A DNA stretch of 64,000 nt from Buchnera aphidicola (Microlophium carnosum). Its GTDB lineage: Bacteria > Pseudomonadota > Gammaproteobacteria > Enterobacterales > Enterobacteriaceae. The notes beneath the pieces are model-generated. The model saw nothing but the letters and a program-made list of their open reading frames with translations, did not search any database and was not told where the DNA came from. Every line of letters starts with the position of its first letter. Within the stretch, counting starts at the first letter, position 1. This document shows positions 1 through 15,074 of the stretch, one piece after another. The position numbers were made by a program, and so were the translations under genes. The DNA lies in contig CP048747.1 in NCBI GenBank assembly GCA_011752475.1, positions 1 through 64,000 on the forward strand, given 5' to 3'.

Positions 1-191
1 TTATCCACAGATTTTATCTTTTCTAATAATAATAATATTAATATTCTTTTTTTTTTCTTTTGAATTTAGATCTAAAAGAAAAGAAAACAGATCTTTCTTT
101 GAGGATCTTATCTTTAGTATTAACATGTGTTATCTTGAATTAAATGTTAATGCTATTTAAATCATTTTAAATTTTAAAAAGGTTTTTTTAT
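1..191. other. oriC: Left part of the chromosomal replication origin (oriC)
   Basis: Positions 1-9 are a perfect DnaA box, TTATCCACA, which reads TGTGGATAA on the minus strand. Between it and mnmG lie an AT-rich stretch (about 20-65) and three GATC sites at 69, 90 and 104. Read on the minus strand from 93, GATCTGTTTTCTT resembles the E. coli DNA-unwinding 13-mers, whose middle repeat is GATCTGTTCTATT. The order gidA - GATC-led AT-rich repeats - DnaA box in this orientation matches the gidA-side half of E. coli oriC, so the box at 1-9 would correspond to R1. Further boxes would lie before base 1, at the other end of a circular map. I infer that the window is origin-anchored. Confidence 0.6.
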
Positions 192-2078
192 ATGTTGAAT
201 TTAAAAAATTTTGATGTCATTGTTATTGGAGCAGGACATGCTGGAACTGAAGCAGCTATGGCTTCATCCAGAATGGGTTGTAAAACTTTGTTATTAACGC
301 AAAAAATTACAGATTTAGGTGTTTTGTCATGCAATCCAGCTATTGGTGGGATAGGAAAAAGTCATTTAGTAAAAGAAATAGATGCGTTGGGTGGTATAAT
401 GGCTCAAGCTATTGATTATGCAGGTATTCAGTTCAGAGTCTTAAATTCTAGCAAAGGTCCTGCTGTAAGATCTACTAGAGCTCAAGCTGATAGATTTCTT
501 TATCGTAAAACTGTAAGAGAAATATTACAAAAACAGAATAATTTACTAATTCTAGAAGAAGAGGTTAAAGATTTAATCTTTAAAAATTATACTGTTATTG
601 GCGTATTAACACAAAATGAAATTAGATTTCACGCAAAAGCAGTTGTATTAGCAACAGGTACCTTTTTAGGCGGTAAAATACATATAGGATTAAATAGTTA
701 TTCTGCTGGTAGAATAGGAGGAAAGTCTTCTATAGATTTATCTGTTCGTTTAAGAGAATTATCTTTGCGAGTCAATAGATTAAAGACAGGAACACCGCCT
801 CGAATTGATGTGAATAGCATTAATTTCAATGATTTATTTATTCAAAACGGAGATGTTCCTGTTCCAGTTTTTTCATTTATGGGAGATGCTTCCAATCATC
901 CTAAACAGATACCATGTTATCTTACACATACTAATGAAAAAACACATGAGATAATACGTAAAAATTTAGATAAAAGTCCAATATATACAGGTTTTTTAAA
1001 AGGTTTAGGACCTCGATATTGTCCTTCTATTGAAGATAAAATTGTACGTTTTCCTGATAGACAATCACATCAAATATTTTTAGAACCTGAAGGATTGTCT
1101 AGTATTAAAATATATCCTAATGGAATTTCAACTAGTCTCCCATTAGAAATCCAAGAAAAAATAGTGGCTTCTATAAAAGGTTTGGAGAAATCTAAGATTA
1201 TCAGCCCTGGATATGCTATTGAATATGATTTTTTTGATCCAAAAGATTTAAATTTAACTTTAGAAAGCAAGCTAATTAAGAGATTGTTTTTCGCAGGTCA
1301 AATTAATGGTACGACTGGTTATGAAGAAGCAGCTTCACAGGGGCTATTAGCAGGTTTAAATGCAGGATTAACATCGATGAATTCTGAAGGTTGGTTTCCT
1401 AGACGTGATCAAGCTTATTTAGGTGTTTTAATAGATGATCTTACTACTCAGGGTACGCGAGAACCATATCGTATGTTTACTTCACGTGCAGAATATCGAT
1501 TAACTTTACGAGAAGATAATGCAGATTTACGATTAACTGAAATTGGTCGTAAATTTGGTTTAGTTGATGATTTAAGATGGATTCGATACAATAAAAAAGT
1601 ATTAAATATTAAAACAGAAATGAATCGTTTAAAAAAAATCAAAATACAACCTCTATCATCTGATGCTGATATTTTGAAAAAGTTATGCAATATTAATTTA
1701 ATTAAAGAAAAAAGTATAATTGAATTGCTAAAACGACCAGAAATTAGATATAAAAATTTAGAGTCTTTAGAAGTATTTAGGATGGGAATTTCTGATTTAG
1801 AAGCTATAGAACAGATAGAAAATGACATTAAATATAAAGGTTATATCAAGCGACAATCAGAAGAGGTGGAACGACATTTGAAAAATGAAAATACTTGCTT
1901 ATCACCTACTTGTAATTATAATAAAATAAAAGGTTTATCTGCTGAAGTAGCTAAAAAATTAAATGATTATAAACCTGTTTCTATTGGACAAGCATCAAGA
2001 ATTTCTGGTATTACACCAGCTGCCATATCAATTTTATTAGTGTATTTAAAAAAAGAATCTTATAAAAATTGTTTATAA
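192..2078 (+). CDS. mnmG: tRNA uridine-5-carboxymethylaminomethyl modification enzyme MnmG (GidA)
   Basis: MnmG works with MnmE, also encoded in this window (16753-18117), to install the aminomethyl-type modification at wobble uridine 34 of several tRNAs, using FAD, NADH and a folate-derived one-carbon unit. The N-terminal FAD-binding motif [10 protein letters not shown] is at residues 13-22, followed by the conserved [13 protein letters not shown] stretch. The glycine-rich [17 protein letters not shown] segment and the C-terminal helical domain that binds MnmE are also present. At 628 residues it matches the E. coli length (629). It is the first gene right of the origin and is followed by the ATP synthase operon. 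The usual enterobacterial neighbours rsmG (gidB) and atpI are absent. It appears intact. Confidence 0.97.
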   Translation: MLNLKNFDVIVIGAGHAGTEAAMASSRMGCKTLLLTQKITDLGVLSCNPAIGGIGKSHLVKEIDALGGIMAQAIDYAGIQFRVLNSSKGPAVRSTRAQADRFLYRKTVREILQKQNNLLILEEEVKDLIFKNYTVIGVLTQNEIRFHAKAVVLATGTFLGGKIHIGLNSYSAGRIGGKSSIDLSVRLRELSLRVNRLKTGTPPRIDVNSINFNDLFIQNGDVPVPVFSFMGDASNHPKQIPCYLTHTNEKTHEIIRKNLDKSPIYTGFLKGLGPRYCPSIEDKIVRFPDRQSHQIFLEPEGLSSIKIYPNGISTSLPLEIQEKIVASIKGLEKSKIISPGYAIEYDFFDPKDLNLTLESKLIKRLFFAGQINGTTGYEEAASQGLLAGLNAGLTSMNSEGWFPRRDQAYLGVLIDDLTTQGTREPYRMFTSRAEYRLTLREDNADLRLTEIGRKFGLVDDLRWIRYNKKVLNIKTEMNRLKKIKIQPLSSDADILKKLCNINLIKEKSIIELLKRPEIRYKNLESLEVFRMGISDLEAIEQIENDIKYKGYIKRQSEEVERHLKNENTCLSPTCNYNKIKGLSAEVAKKLNDYKPVSIGQASRISGITPAAISILLVYLKKESYKNCL

Positions 2079-2261
2079 TATATTTTTACTAAATATGTAC
2101 TTTTTAATTTATTTTTTATTATTTTTAATAATTAAAATTTGATTTTAATTCATTTAAAATACATAATAATTTTTCTAATTTCTTCATTTTCCTAAAGAGT
2201 AACTATTTGCTGAATGTATTTTTTTTGTTATATAATCTTTTTTAAAATTATAAAAATATGA

Positions 2262-3095
<834 letters not shown>

Positions 3096-3116
3096 AATCT
3101 ATCCTGATTTTATTAA

Positions 3117-3371
<255 letters not shown>

Positions 3372-3424
3372 TTTTTTATTGGGATTTTTCATAAAAGATA
3401 TATTATTTTAGACTTCTATAATAA

Positions 3425-3457
3425 AATCTTTACGTTTTTTTAGATAACGTAAAGATT
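3425..3457 (+). terminator. Strong hairpin in the atpE-atpF spacer, possible attenuator or 3' stabiliser
   Basis: A perfect 12-bp inverted repeat has arms at 3425-3436 (AATCTTTACGTT) and 3446-3457 (AACGTAAAGATT) around a 9-base loop, and is followed by the T-rich stretch AATTTTTATTTT. It lies inside the atp operon, so it cannot be a full terminator. The shape suggests partial termination or protection of the upstream atpE message. Subunit c is needed in many more copies than the other Fo subunits, so the position makes functional sense. The function is inferred. Confidence 0.5.
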
Positions 3458-3489
3458 AATTTTTATTTTGATATAAAAGGTGCATTATT

Positions 3490-3975
3490 GTGAATCTTAA
3501 TGCGACAATTCTTGGACAAGCTATTTCATTTTTTTTATTTGTCTGGTTTTGCATGAAATATATTTGGCCACCTATTATTTTAGCCATTGAAACTAGACAA
3601 AAAGAGATTTCAGAATCTCTGATTAATTCAAAAAAAGCTCAAGATGAATTATGTATTCTCGAGAAAAAAATACATCAAAATATTATTGAAGCCAAACACA
3701 AAGCATCAAATATTTTAAATGAAGCAAACAAACAAAAAATATTAATTTTAGAAGAAGCAAGAAAAAGTGCTTTAGCAGAAAGCAAAAAAATTCTTTTAAA
3801 CACTCAGTTAGAAATCGAAATTGCTATTACGCAAGCACGTAAAAATTTGCATACAGAGGTAGTGGATTTATCTATTTCTATAGCAGAAAAAATTATTAAG
3901 AAAAATATTTCTAAAGATGATAATCAAAATTTATTAGATCAATTATTGGTTTCTTTATCACAGGTAAAAAATTAA
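3490..3975 (+). CDS. atpF: F1Fo ATP synthase subunit b
   Basis: Subunit b dimerises to form the peripheral stalk linking F1 to subunit a. An N-terminal membrane helix (residues about 4-26) includes the conserved FCMKYIWPP. It is followed by a long, highly charged helical region with Glu/Lys/Ala-rich heptad character, expected for the coiled-coil dimer. The start is GTG at 3490, chosen because MNLNATILGQAISF aligns directly with the E. coli N-terminus. Length 161 residues (E. coli 156). The TAA overlaps the ATG of atpH by one base (TAATG), which suggests translational coupling. Confidence 0.96.
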   Translation: MNLNATILGQAISFFLFVWFCMKYIWPPIILAIETRQKEISESLINSKKAQDELCILEKKIHQNIIEAKHKASNILNEANKQKILILEEARKSALAESKKILLNTQLEIEIAITQARKNLHTEVVDLSISIAEKIIKKNISKDDNQNLLDQLLVSLSQVKN

Positions 3976-4508
3976 TGTCAGTAGCAAATACTATTGCTAG
4001 ACCGTATGCTCAAGCAATTTTTGAAATTGCCATTCAAAATAATAGCATTGAAAGATGGAAAAAGATTTTAATTTTTATTAAAATGATCGCTTCTTTTAAG
4101 AAAGTCAGAAATTTTTTATCAGGTGCGCTTTCACCTCAACAGTTATCATTAATATTTACTACAATTAGTAGTGATATAATTGATGAAAATGCAAAAAATT
4201 TCATCAGGTTATTAGCTGAAAATCAACGTTTTAAAATATTAGATAATATATTAGAACAATTTATACAACTAGAAGCATGTTATAAAAATATTATAATTGT
4301 TGAATTGAGATCAGCTTTCTCTTTAGGGGAAAAACAGATCAGTAAAATACGAAAAATATTAGAACAGTTCTTTTCAAGAAAAGCGCAATTCACATGTAAA
4401 GTCGATCCTGAGATACTTGATGGTATGATTATAAAAGTGAACGATACTGTTTTTGATTTATCTATTCAAAATCATCTTAAACAACTATCTGATGCTTTAA
4501 ACTTTTAA
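3975..4508 (+). CDS. atpH: F1Fo ATP synthase subunit delta
   Basis: Subunit delta (OSCP family) joins the top of the F1 hexamer to the subunit b stalk. The N-terminal TIARPYAQAIFEIA segment is the family hallmark. The C-terminal region includes VDPEILDGMIIKVNDTVFD, matching the conserved end of the family. At 177 residues it has the E. coli length. It overlaps atpF by one base and is followed closely by atpA. Confidence 0.95.
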   Translation: MSVANTIARPYAQAIFEIAIQNNSIERWKKILIFIKMIASFKKVRNFLSGALSPQQLSLIFTTISSDIIDENAKNFIRLLAENQRFKILDNILEQFIQLEACYKNIIIVELRSAFSLGEKQISKIRKILEQFFSRKAQFTCKVDPEILDGMIIKVNDTVFDLSIQNHLKQLSDALNF

Positions 4509-4519
4509 GGGAATAATAT

Positions 4520-6058
4520 ATGAGATTAAATTCTACAGAAATTAGCAAATTAATTAAAGAAAGAATAGTTCAATTTGAAGTATTTAATCAATCATACAAT
4601 GAAGGTACTATTATTTCTGTTAGCGATGGTATTATAAGAATTAATGGTCTTTCTAACGTTATGTTAGGGGAAATGATTTTATTACCGAACAATGAATATG
4701 CAATTGCTTTAAATATAGAAAGGGATACAATTGGTGCAGTGATTCTAGGTCCTTATATTCATATTACTGAAGGAACTAAAGTACAGTGTACAGGAAAAAT
4801 ATTAGAAGTCCCAGTTGGTCCTAATTTCTTAGGACGTGTAGTAAATGCATTAGGTCTTCCGATTGATGGAAAAACATCTATAAAACATAATGATTATTTT
4901 CCAATAGAAGCAGATGCACCTGGGGTAATTGATCGACAATCAATTAATCAGCCAATACAAACAGGTTATAAAGTTATTGACGCGATGATTCCTATTGGTC
5001 GTGGACAACGTGAATTGATTATTGGTGATAGACAAACAGGAAAAACAGCACTGGCAATAGATACAATTATTAATCAGAAAAAATCAGGCGTTAAATGTAT
5101 TTATGTTGCCATTGGACAAAAACTTTCTACAATTATTAATGTTGTTAAAAAACTAGAAGAAAATGATTCTTTATTGAATACCATTATCGTAGTAGCTTCC
5201 GCCTCAGAAGCGGCTGCTTTACAATATTTAGCGCCATATTCTGGTTGTGCAATGGCAGAATTTTTTCGAAATCAAGGAGAAGATGTTTTAATTGTTTATG
5301 ATGATCTTTCAAAACATGCAATAGCTTATCGTCAAATTTCTTTATTATTACGTAGACCACCTGGTAGAGAAGCATTTCCTGGAGATATATTTTATCTTCA
5401 TTCTCGTTTGTTAGAAAGAGCATCTCGGATTTCTGCAGAATATGTACAAAAGATAACTAAAAATAAAATTATTGGAAAAACAGGTTCAATCACAGCTTTA
5501 CCTATTATTGAAACACAATCTGGAGATGTTTCTGCGTTTGTTCCTACTAATGTTATTTCTATCACTGATGGTCAAATTTTTTTAGAATCCAATTTATTTA
5601 ATTCAGGTGTTCGTCCTGCTGTGAATCCTGGTATATCTGTATCTCGTGTAGGTAGTGCTGCACAAAGTATAATAATTAAAAAATTTTCTTCCGGAATTCG
5701 CACAGCATTAGCACAATATCAAGAACTTGCAGCATTTTCACAGTTTGCATCTGATCTAGACGATGCAACTAGAAAACAATTAAATTATGGTCAAAAGATT
5801 ACTGAATTGTTAAAACAAAAACAATATTCACCTATTTCCATAGCTGAACAAGGTCTTATACTTTTTGTCGCAGAAAATCATTTTCTTGATGATATTGCTA
5901 TAGATGAAATTACTAGATTTGAAAAAGAAATATTGATTTATGCTAAGAACTATTATTCTGAGTTCATGGAACAAATTAATAAAACAGGTGATTTTTCTAT
6001 TGTTATAGAAAAGACATTTATAAAATTAATTACTAATTTTAAAAAAAATATATTTTAA
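4520..6058 (+). CDS. atpA: F1Fo ATP synthase subunit alpha
   Basis: Alpha forms the F1 hexamer with beta and carries the non-catalytic nucleotide sites. The Walker A motif [10 protein letters not shown] begins at residue 169, the same position as in E. coli. The Walker B-like [11 protein letters not shown] and the signature [17 protein letters not shown] are also present. At 512 residues it is essentially full length (E. coli 513). It follows atpH with an 11-base spacer carrying a purine-rich ribosome-binding site. Confidence 0.97.
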   Translation: MRLNSTEISKLIKERIVQFEVFNQSYNEGTIISVSDGIIRINGLSNVMLGEMILLPNNEYAIALNIERDTIGAVILGPYIHITEGTKVQCTGKILEVPVGPNFLGRVVNALGLPIDGKTSIKHNDYFPIEADAPGVIDRQSINQPIQTGYKVIDAMIPIGRGQRELIIGDRQTGKTALAIDTIINQKKSGVKCIYVAIGQKLSTIINVVKKLEENDSLLNTIIVVASASEAAALQYLAPYSGCAMAEFFRNQGEDVLIVYDDLSKHAIAYRQISLLLRRPPGREAFPGDIFYLHSRLLERASRISAEYVQKITKNKIIGKTGSITALPIIETQSGDVSAFVPTNVISITDGQIFLESNLFNSGVRPAVNPGISVSRVGSAAQSIIIKKFSSGIRTALAQYQELAAFSQFASDLDDATRKQLNYGQKITELLKQKQYSPISIAEQGLILFVAENHFLDDIAIDEITRFEKEILIYAKNYYSEFMEQINKTGDFSIVIEKTFIKLITNFKKNIF

Positions 6059-6093
6059 AAAAATATACTCAATAAGTTAAAAAGAGAAATATA

Positions 6094-6966
6094 GTGACCA
6101 GTACAAAAGAAATCAGAAATCAAATCGTCAGTGTTGTTAATACGAAAAAAATTACTAAAGCAATGGAAATGGTTGCAGTTTCTAAAATGAGAAAAACTGA
6201 GGAAAGAATGAAAGCTGGTCGCCCATATGCTAATATTATTAAAAAAGTTATTGATCATGTTACGCAAGGAAATTTAGAATATAAACATAGTTATTTAGAA
6301 CAAAGAGAAACTAAACGTATTGGTATAATTGTAATATCTACTGATAGAGGATTATGTGGAAGTTTAAATACTAATCTTTTTAAACAAGTACTATTTAAAA
6401 TTCAGAAGTTTGCTAAAATCAACATTCCATGTGATTTGATATTATTTGGTTTAAAAAGTTTATCTGTATTTCAGCTATGTGGAAGTACTATTCTCGCAAA
6501 AGTCACTAATTTAGGAGAGAATCCTTCATTAGAAGCATTAATTAATTCTATTGATATTATATTGAAGGCATATCAAGATAAACAGATCGATAAAATTTTT
6601 ATTGCGTATAATAAATTTCATAATAAAATGTTACAGCATCCTAAAATTATTCAGCTACTTCCTTTTTGTAAAAATAACATTAAGAATGTAAGCAGCAATC
6701 ATTGGGATTATTTATACGAACCAGAATCTACATTAATTTTAGATACATTATTCAATCGTTATATAGAATCTCAAGTGTATCAAAGTATCTTAGAAAACAT
6801 AGCAAGTGAACAAGCAGCTCGTATGGTTGCAATGAAAACAGCAACAGATAATAGTAGTAATCGTATTAAAGAATTACAGTTAGTCTACAATAAAGTTCGT
6901 CAGGCTAATATTACTCAAGAATTAATTGAAATTGTTGCAGGTGCGTCAGCAGTTTCATTTGATTAA
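6094..6966 (+). CDS. atpG: F1Fo ATP synthase subunit gamma
   Basis: Gamma is the central rotating shaft that couples the c ring to catalysis in the alpha/beta hexamer. Its N- and C-terminal helices form the coiled coil. The conserved termini are both visible: ITKAMEMVAVSKMRK near the start and ITQELIEIVAGASAV at the end. The middle contains STDRGLCGSLN, also typical. The start is GTG at 6094, chosen by alignment to the E. coli N-terminus and a purine-rich stretch (AAAGAG) upstream. Length 290 residues (E. coli 287). Confidence 0.96.
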   Translation: MTSTKEIRNQIVSVVNTKKITKAMEMVAVSKMRKTEERMKAGRPYANIIKKVIDHVTQGNLEYKHSYLEQRETKRIGIIVISTDRGLCGSLNTNLFKQVLFKIQKFAKINIPCDLILFGLKSLSVFQLCGSTILAKVTNLGENPSLEALINSIDIILKAYQDKQIDKIFIAYNKFHNKMLQHPKIIQLLPFCKNNIKNVSSNHWDYLYEPESTLILDTLFNRYIESQVYQSILENIASEQAARMVAMKTATDNSSNRIKELQLVYNKVRQANITQELIEIVAGASAVSFD

Positions 6967-8388
<1,422 letters not shown>

Positions 8389-8408
8389 TTATTTAAGATG
8401 TATGAGAT

Positions 8409-8831
8409 ATGCTTATGAATTTTTATTTAGATATAGTTAGTGTAAAAAAACGTATATTTTCTGGTTTTGTAAAAAAAATACAAGTTTCTGGAAGTGAAGG
8501 AGAACTCGGTATTTATCCAGGACATACTCAATTATTAAGTATAATTAAACCTGGAATAATATATATTGTCCATAAAGAAGATAAAAAAGAAGAATGTATT
8601 TATATATCAGGAGGTATATTAGAAGTACAACCTTCTATTGTATCGATTTTAGCAGATGTAGCCATTCGTGCTATTGATTTAGATCGAAAACGTGTTTTAC
8701 AAACAAAAAACAATGCTGAAGAATGTATAAAAAATGAAAATATGAAAAATAAAAAAGATGATGTCTTGCTACGCATTTCTAAAGAAATTGCCAAATTAAG
8801 AGTGCTTGAGATAATGGACAAATTTAAATGA
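8409..8831 (+). CDS. atpC: F1Fo ATP synthase subunit epsilon
   Basis: Epsilon is the regulatory and structural subunit at the foot of gamma. The N-terminal beta-sandwich contains [16 protein letters not shown] and the conserved GGILEVQP. The C-terminal helical hairpin is Lys/Glu-rich. Length is 140 residues (E. coli 139). Two in-frame ATGs are possible, at 8409 and 8415. The first aligns better with the E. coli N-terminus (MAMTYHLD versus MLMNFYLD); the second sits at a better distance from the GAG at 8404. It is the last gene of the operon and ends just before a hairpin terminator. Confidence 0.95.
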   Translation: MLMNFYLDIVSVKKRIFSGFVKKIQVSGSEGELGIYPGHTQLLSIIKPGIIYIVHKEDKKEECIYISGGILEVQPSIVSILADVAIRAIDLDRKRVLQTKNNAEECIKNENMKNKKDDVLLRISKEIAKLRVLEIMDKFK

Positions 8832-8844
8832 AAAACAATCGTTC

Positions 8845-8866
8845 GCGGCTGGTTTTTTCCTGCCGC
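8845..8866. terminator. Hairpin terminator between convergent atpC and gyrB
   Basis: The arms GCGGC (8845-8849) and GCCGC (8862-8866) are extended by GG/CC pairs across one T-T mismatch, around a T6 loop. This GC-rich stem stands out in an AT-rich spacer between the convergent ends of the atp operon and gyrB. It probably ends both transcripts. No long T tract follows on either side. Confidence 0.55.
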
Positions 8867-8904
8867 AAGTATTTGAAATAATATTACTGAGTTAAAAAAT
8901 ATTT

Positions 8905-11355
<2,451 letters not shown>

Positions 11356-11443
11356 TTATTAGCATCTTTTTTAAAACAAAAACAAATGATATAAAAGTTG
11401 TTTTAAATTATTTATGATGTTTTATAATACAGTATTTAAATAC

Positions 11444-12544
11444 TTAACGTTTTAATAACATTACGACATATGATGTTGAAGCATCGTTTTCTGCTTCAAT
11501 TTGTATGGAATTATTAAAATGATTTAAAAATAAAAAAATATTTTTACTAGTAATAGTATTTAATATTTCTAGTATATAATATACATTAATTGATATTTCT
11601 ACTTCATTTCCAGTATAATTTATATTAAATGTATCTTCTGCTGTTTCTTCTTCTTGATTATCAGATAATACTTTAAATTGCCCATTTCTGATATGAATTT
11701 CTACTCCGCAAAATTTTTCATGAGATAAAATAGCAGCACGTAATAATGATTGTTTTAATAGTTGGCAATCAAAGGTAATAAAGTGTTCTTTTGTTTTAAG
11801 CAAAACACTTTTATAATCAGGATATTGTCCTTCAATTAATTGTGCGGTAAAAACTATATCTTCTACATATACTCTAATATTATTTTTCCCAACTAAAACC
11901 CGTATTAATTGTGTTTGAATATTTAATAGTCTATATAATTCAATAATACCCTTTCTTGGGATAACTATTGAGAAAGGAACTATATTTTCTTGTAAAGAAG
12001 TTTTTGAAATTCCTAATCGATAGCCATCTGTAGCTACTGTACAAAACGATTTATCTATTTTTTCTAATAACAAGCCATTGAGGTAATATCGTACATCTTG
12101 TTTTCCCATAGAAAACTGAGTTTTTTCTATCATATTCTTTAGAATATTTGATGATATAAAAAATTCTGAAATATGATGAAAGTCATGGTGGCTTGGAAAA
12201 TTATCAGCAGGCAAAGTACTTAATATATAATTACTATTGTCAGAAATAATATGCATTTTATTTTTATTTAACTGCATCTTGATTTTTGACGATTCTAATG
12301 AATTTCGACAAATATCTAAAAGTTTTCGACCTGAAATTGTTGTTTTTCCTGATATATGTTCTTCTGATAATTTGATAGTGGAAATTAATTCTATTTCTAA
12401 ATTTGTTGTAGTTAATGATAAAATGCCATGTTTTACAGTAATTAATATATTTTCTAAAATAGGAAAAGAATGATTTTTGATAAGTAACCGATTTATTTTT
12501 TGTAATTTTTTAATTAAAATATTGTTTTTTATAACTAATTTCAT
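11444..12544 (-). CDS. dnaN: DNA polymerase III beta sliding clamp
   Basis: The beta clamp encircles DNA and tethers polymerase III. Length is 366 residues, identical to E. coli. Recognisable segments include [21 protein letters not shown] at the N-terminus, [20 protein letters not shown] in the middle and SYVVMLLKR close to the canonical YVVMPMRL C-terminus. It starts four bases after the dnaA stop codon, so the two genes are almost certainly co-transcribed and may be translationally coupled. Confidence 0.96.
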   Translation of the reverse strand: MKLVIKNNILIKKLQKINRLLIKNHSFPILENILITVKHGILSLTTTNLEIELISTIKLSEEHISGKTTISGRKLLDICRNSLESSKIKMQLNKNKMHIISDNSNYILSTLPADNFPSHHDFHHISEFFISSNILKNMIEKTQFSMGKQDVRYYLNGLLLEKIDKSFCTVATDGYRLGISKTSLQENIVPFSIVIPRKGIIELYRLLNIQTQLIRVLVGKNNIRVYVEDIVFTAQLIEGQYPDYKSVLLKTKEHFITFDCQLLKQSLLRAAILSHEKFCGVEIHIRNGQFKVLSDNQEEETAEDTFNINYTGNEVEISINVYYILEILNTITSKNIFLFLNHFNNSIQIEAENDASTSYVVMLLKR

Positions 12545-12548
12545 ATGA

Positions 12549-13913
12549 TTACTCTGATAGAGTTCTAATTAAATTTAAAAAATCTTTTTTAATATCGTTG
12601 CTTTCTTCTTGCAATTTTTCAATTTTACGACATGCATGTAGCACTGTTGTATGATCTCTACCGCTGAAAGCGTCTCCAATTTCAGGCAGACTATGATTCG
12701 TTAATTTTTTTGCTATTGCCATTGCTACTTGTCTTGGACGAGCTATTGAACGTGAACGTTTTTTCGATAGTAAATCAGTAACTTTAATTCTATAATACTC
12801 TGCAACTGTTTTTTGAATAGTGTCAATAGTAATAGTTTTTTCTTGTAGAGCTAGTATATCTCGAAGTGCTTCTCGAACAAAATCTATAGTAATAGAACGA
12901 TGGGTAAAACGAGAATTAACAATAACTCGATTAAGAGCACCTTCTAATTCTCGTACATTAGAATGTAAATGTTTAGCAATGAAAAAAGCTACTTCGTTAG
13001 ATAATACAACATTATTTTCGTCAGCTTTTTTTATAAGAATAGCAACTCTAGTTTCTATTTCCGGTGGATCTATAGCAACAGTAAGACCCCAACTAAATCT
13101 TGATTTAAGACGATCTTCAACTCCGTTTATTTCTTTAGGATAACGGTCAGAAGTTAAAATGATTTGTTGGTTTCCTTCTAATAAAGCATTAAATGTATGA
13201 AAAAATTCTTCTTGTGAACGTTCTTTATGTGCAAAAAATTGAATATCATCAATTAATAGTGCATCAACAGAACGATAGTATAATTTAAATTTTTCAATCG
13301 CATTATTTCTTAATGCTTTTACCATATCTTGTACAAAACGTTCTGAATTCATAAAAATAATTTTAATATCATATTTATATGCTAAAATTTCATTTCCGAT
13401 AGCATGAAGTAAATGAGTTTTTCCTAATCCTGTCGCGCCATATAAGAATAATGGATTATAAGAATTTCCAAGATTTTTTGCTGCTTGAAATGCTACAGAT
13501 CGTGCAAGTTGATTAGATTTTCCTTCTATAAAATTTTCAAAGTTATGTTTTTTATTAATATTAGACTGATAAAGCAAATTTTGAAATGCTGGGGTCTTAG
13601 ACCAGATTGGTTTGTTATTTTTATTACAAGAATTACTTAAAGTGTTTTTTTTTGGTTTTTTTTCTTTATAAATTTGATATATTTCAAATTTTATCAATGG
13701 AGAATTAGAACCACAAAAATCTTGCAGTATTTTTTTAAAGTGAATTAAGTATTTCTCTTTTACCCAATCCAAAACAAATTTATTTGGAGCATATATTTCT
13801 AGAATGTTATTGTTTAGTTTGGCCTTCAGAGAGCGTATCCACATACTAAACTCTGTAGTTGGTAGCTCATTCTGTAACCGGTCAAGACACTGTTTCCAAA
13901 GACAAAGTGACAC
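12549..13913 (-). CDS. dnaA: Chromosomal replication initiator DnaA
   Basis: DnaA is an AAA+ ATPase that binds DnaA boxes and opens oriC. It has an N-terminal DnaB-interaction domain ([17 protein letters not shown]), then the Walker A motif [13 protein letters not shown] and the Walker [10 protein letters not shown]. The C-terminal helix-turn-helix signature is [15 protein letters not shown]. The start is GTG at 13913: it is preceded at the right distance by GGAG and aligns with E. coli MSLSLWQQCL. A TTG codon 12 bases upstream lies before the GGAG and is less likely. I saw no DnaA box in its upstream region. Confidence 0.96.
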   Translation of the reverse strand: MSLCLWKQCLDRLQNELPTTEFSMWIRSLKAKLNNNILEIYAPNKFVLDWVKEKYLIHFKKILQDFCGSNSPLIKFEIYQIYKEKKPKKNTLSNSCNKNNKPIWSKTPAFQNLLYQSNINKKHNFENFIEGKSNQLARSVAFQAAKNLGNSYNPLFLYGATGLGKTHLLHAIGNEILAYKYDIKIIFMNSERFVQDMVKALRNNAIEKFKLYYRSVDALLIDDIQFFAHKERSQEEFFHTFNALLEGNQQIILTSDRYPKEINGVEDRLKSRFSWGLTVAIDPPEIETRVAILIKKADENNVVLSNEVAFFIAKHLHSNVRELEGALNRVIVNSRFTHRSITIDFVREALRDILALQEKTITIDTIQKTVAEYYRIKVTDLLSKKRSRSIARPRQVAMAIAKKLTNHSLPEIGDAFSGRDHTTVLHACRKIEKLQEESNDIKKDFLNLIRTLSE

Positions 13914-14377
13914 GGTAGACTCCAAGCGAACACAATTAATAAAAAAATAAAATTTGAAAGTTATTCTTTTTTATACGTTGACTTTGATATATATATAATT
14001 TTAATTTTATATAATCTTTTATATAAAATTATATTTTTTTACATTAAAAGCTATACAATCTAAGATTGGTGAGCACAACAAAAAGGATATAATATATTAT
14101 TGAGATATTTTTTTTATCTAAAGAAGTGATTTTTAGATGTACTATTATATTTATAATTAAAAATATAATTATCATACCAGAATACAAAATTAAAAATATT
14201 TTTTTAGATAAGGCAATATTGAATCTATTTTAATTTAGTAAATATATTTATTAATATTTTTTCTATAATCAACGATTTCAATAAAGTTAATTGACTATAT
14301 GATTTAGAATAATTACTCTTAGTACAAGTAAATTTTATCAGTCATATTTAACAAAAAATAATTAGGTAAATATTAAA
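13914..14377. other. Divergent dnaA-rpmH intergenic region
   Basis: This stretch of about 464 bases between dnaA (-) and rpmH (+) must hold the promoters of both operons. It is extremely AT-rich. A TTGACT at 13978-13983 and TATAAT-like strings at 13994 and 14010 are present but not at a standard spacing, so I do not call a promoter. No perfect DnaA box, hairpin or coding remnant was seen. Confidence 0.4.
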
Positions 14378-14521
14378 ATGAAACGAACTTTTCAACCATC
14401 AATATTAAAGCGTAATCGTTCACATGGATTTAGAATACGTATGGCAACAAAAAATGGTCGTTATATTTTATCACGAAGACGTGCTAAATTAAGGACTCGT
14501 TTAACAGTTTCTAGCAAATAG
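14378..14521 (+). CDS. rpmH: 50S ribosomal protein L34
   Basis: L34 is a very small basic protein of the large ribosomal subunit. The 47-residue product begins [19 protein letters not shown] and continues with [19 protein letters not shown], a near-complete match to the family. It directly precedes rnpA, the usual bacterial arrangement, and lies divergent from dnaA. An AGGT ribosome-binding sequence sits before the ATG at 14378. Confidence 0.96.
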   Translation: MKRTFQPSILKRNRSHGFRIRMATKNGRYILSRRRAKLRTRLTVSSK

Positions 14522-14533
14522 TAGGTTAATATT

Positions 14534-14880
14534 GTGTGTAATCATTTTTTTAAAAAACCATTGCGATTATCTAGTTCCATAAATTTTCAAAATGTTTTTA
14601 GTAAACCTTTTAAAAAAAAAATACTTTAGAAATAAGTATTTTAGGATGTTTTAATACATTAGGATATCCTAGATTGGGTCTTAGCATACCCCGGAAAAAT
14701 ATTAAACATGCTCATAATCGAAATTTAATTAAACGATTAGTTCGAGAAACTTTTCGTTTATTGCAATATAAATTACTTGCAATGGATTTTGTTGTAGTAG
14801 CAAAAAAAAATATTCTTCATTTAAATAACAAACATATAATAGATATGCTAAATAGTTTGTGGTTGCATTATTATAGATAA
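14534..14880 (+). CDS. rnpA: Ribonuclease P protein component, with a -1 frameshift at an A10 tract
   Basis: RnpA is the protein cofactor of RNase P, which trims the 5' ends of tRNAs. Reading from GTG 14534, the first frame gives a good N-terminus (KPLRLSSSINFQNVFSKPF) and stops just after an A10 run at 14612-14621. The rest (TLEISILGCFNTLGYPRLGLS, then KNIKHAHNRNLIKRLVRETFR and MDFVVVAKK) is in another frame, open to the TAA at 14880. Adding one A to the run restores about 115 residues (E. coli 119) with no other lesion. All family motifs, including the RNR-like NRNLIKR signature, survive. Either the message is repaired by polymerase slippage at the A tract, or the gene is newly broken, or this is a sequencing error. 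Given that the rest is clean I favour slippage or error. Confidence 0.85.
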
Positions 14881-15074
14881 TTTTATTTTTATTTAATTAA
14901 AGCTCTCTTAGAATTAATAACATTCAATATTTTTTTATTCTATATATTTTGAGTATATTATTTAGTTTCAATACCATTTCTAATGGTTCTATGTTAATTA
15001 AAGTAATATTCTTTAAATATAAGCAAATAAAACTGTGTACCTTTAAATATTAAAGATAAAAGTGAATATTAATT

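Noticed and set aside
1448..1828. Minus-strand open frame inside mnmG
   Set aside because: Shadow of the conserved mnmG frame; no recognisable motif and no ribosome-binding site.
12820..13143. Plus-strand open frame of about 107 codons inside dnaA
   Set aside because: Antisense to the conserved DnaA AAA+ domain; composition is that of a complementary-strand shadow.
13978..14015. TTGACT and TATAAT-like elements as a promoter near dnaA/rpmH
   Set aside because: The spacing (10 or 26 bases) is not that of a sigma-70 promoter, and such strings are frequent in AT-rich DNA.
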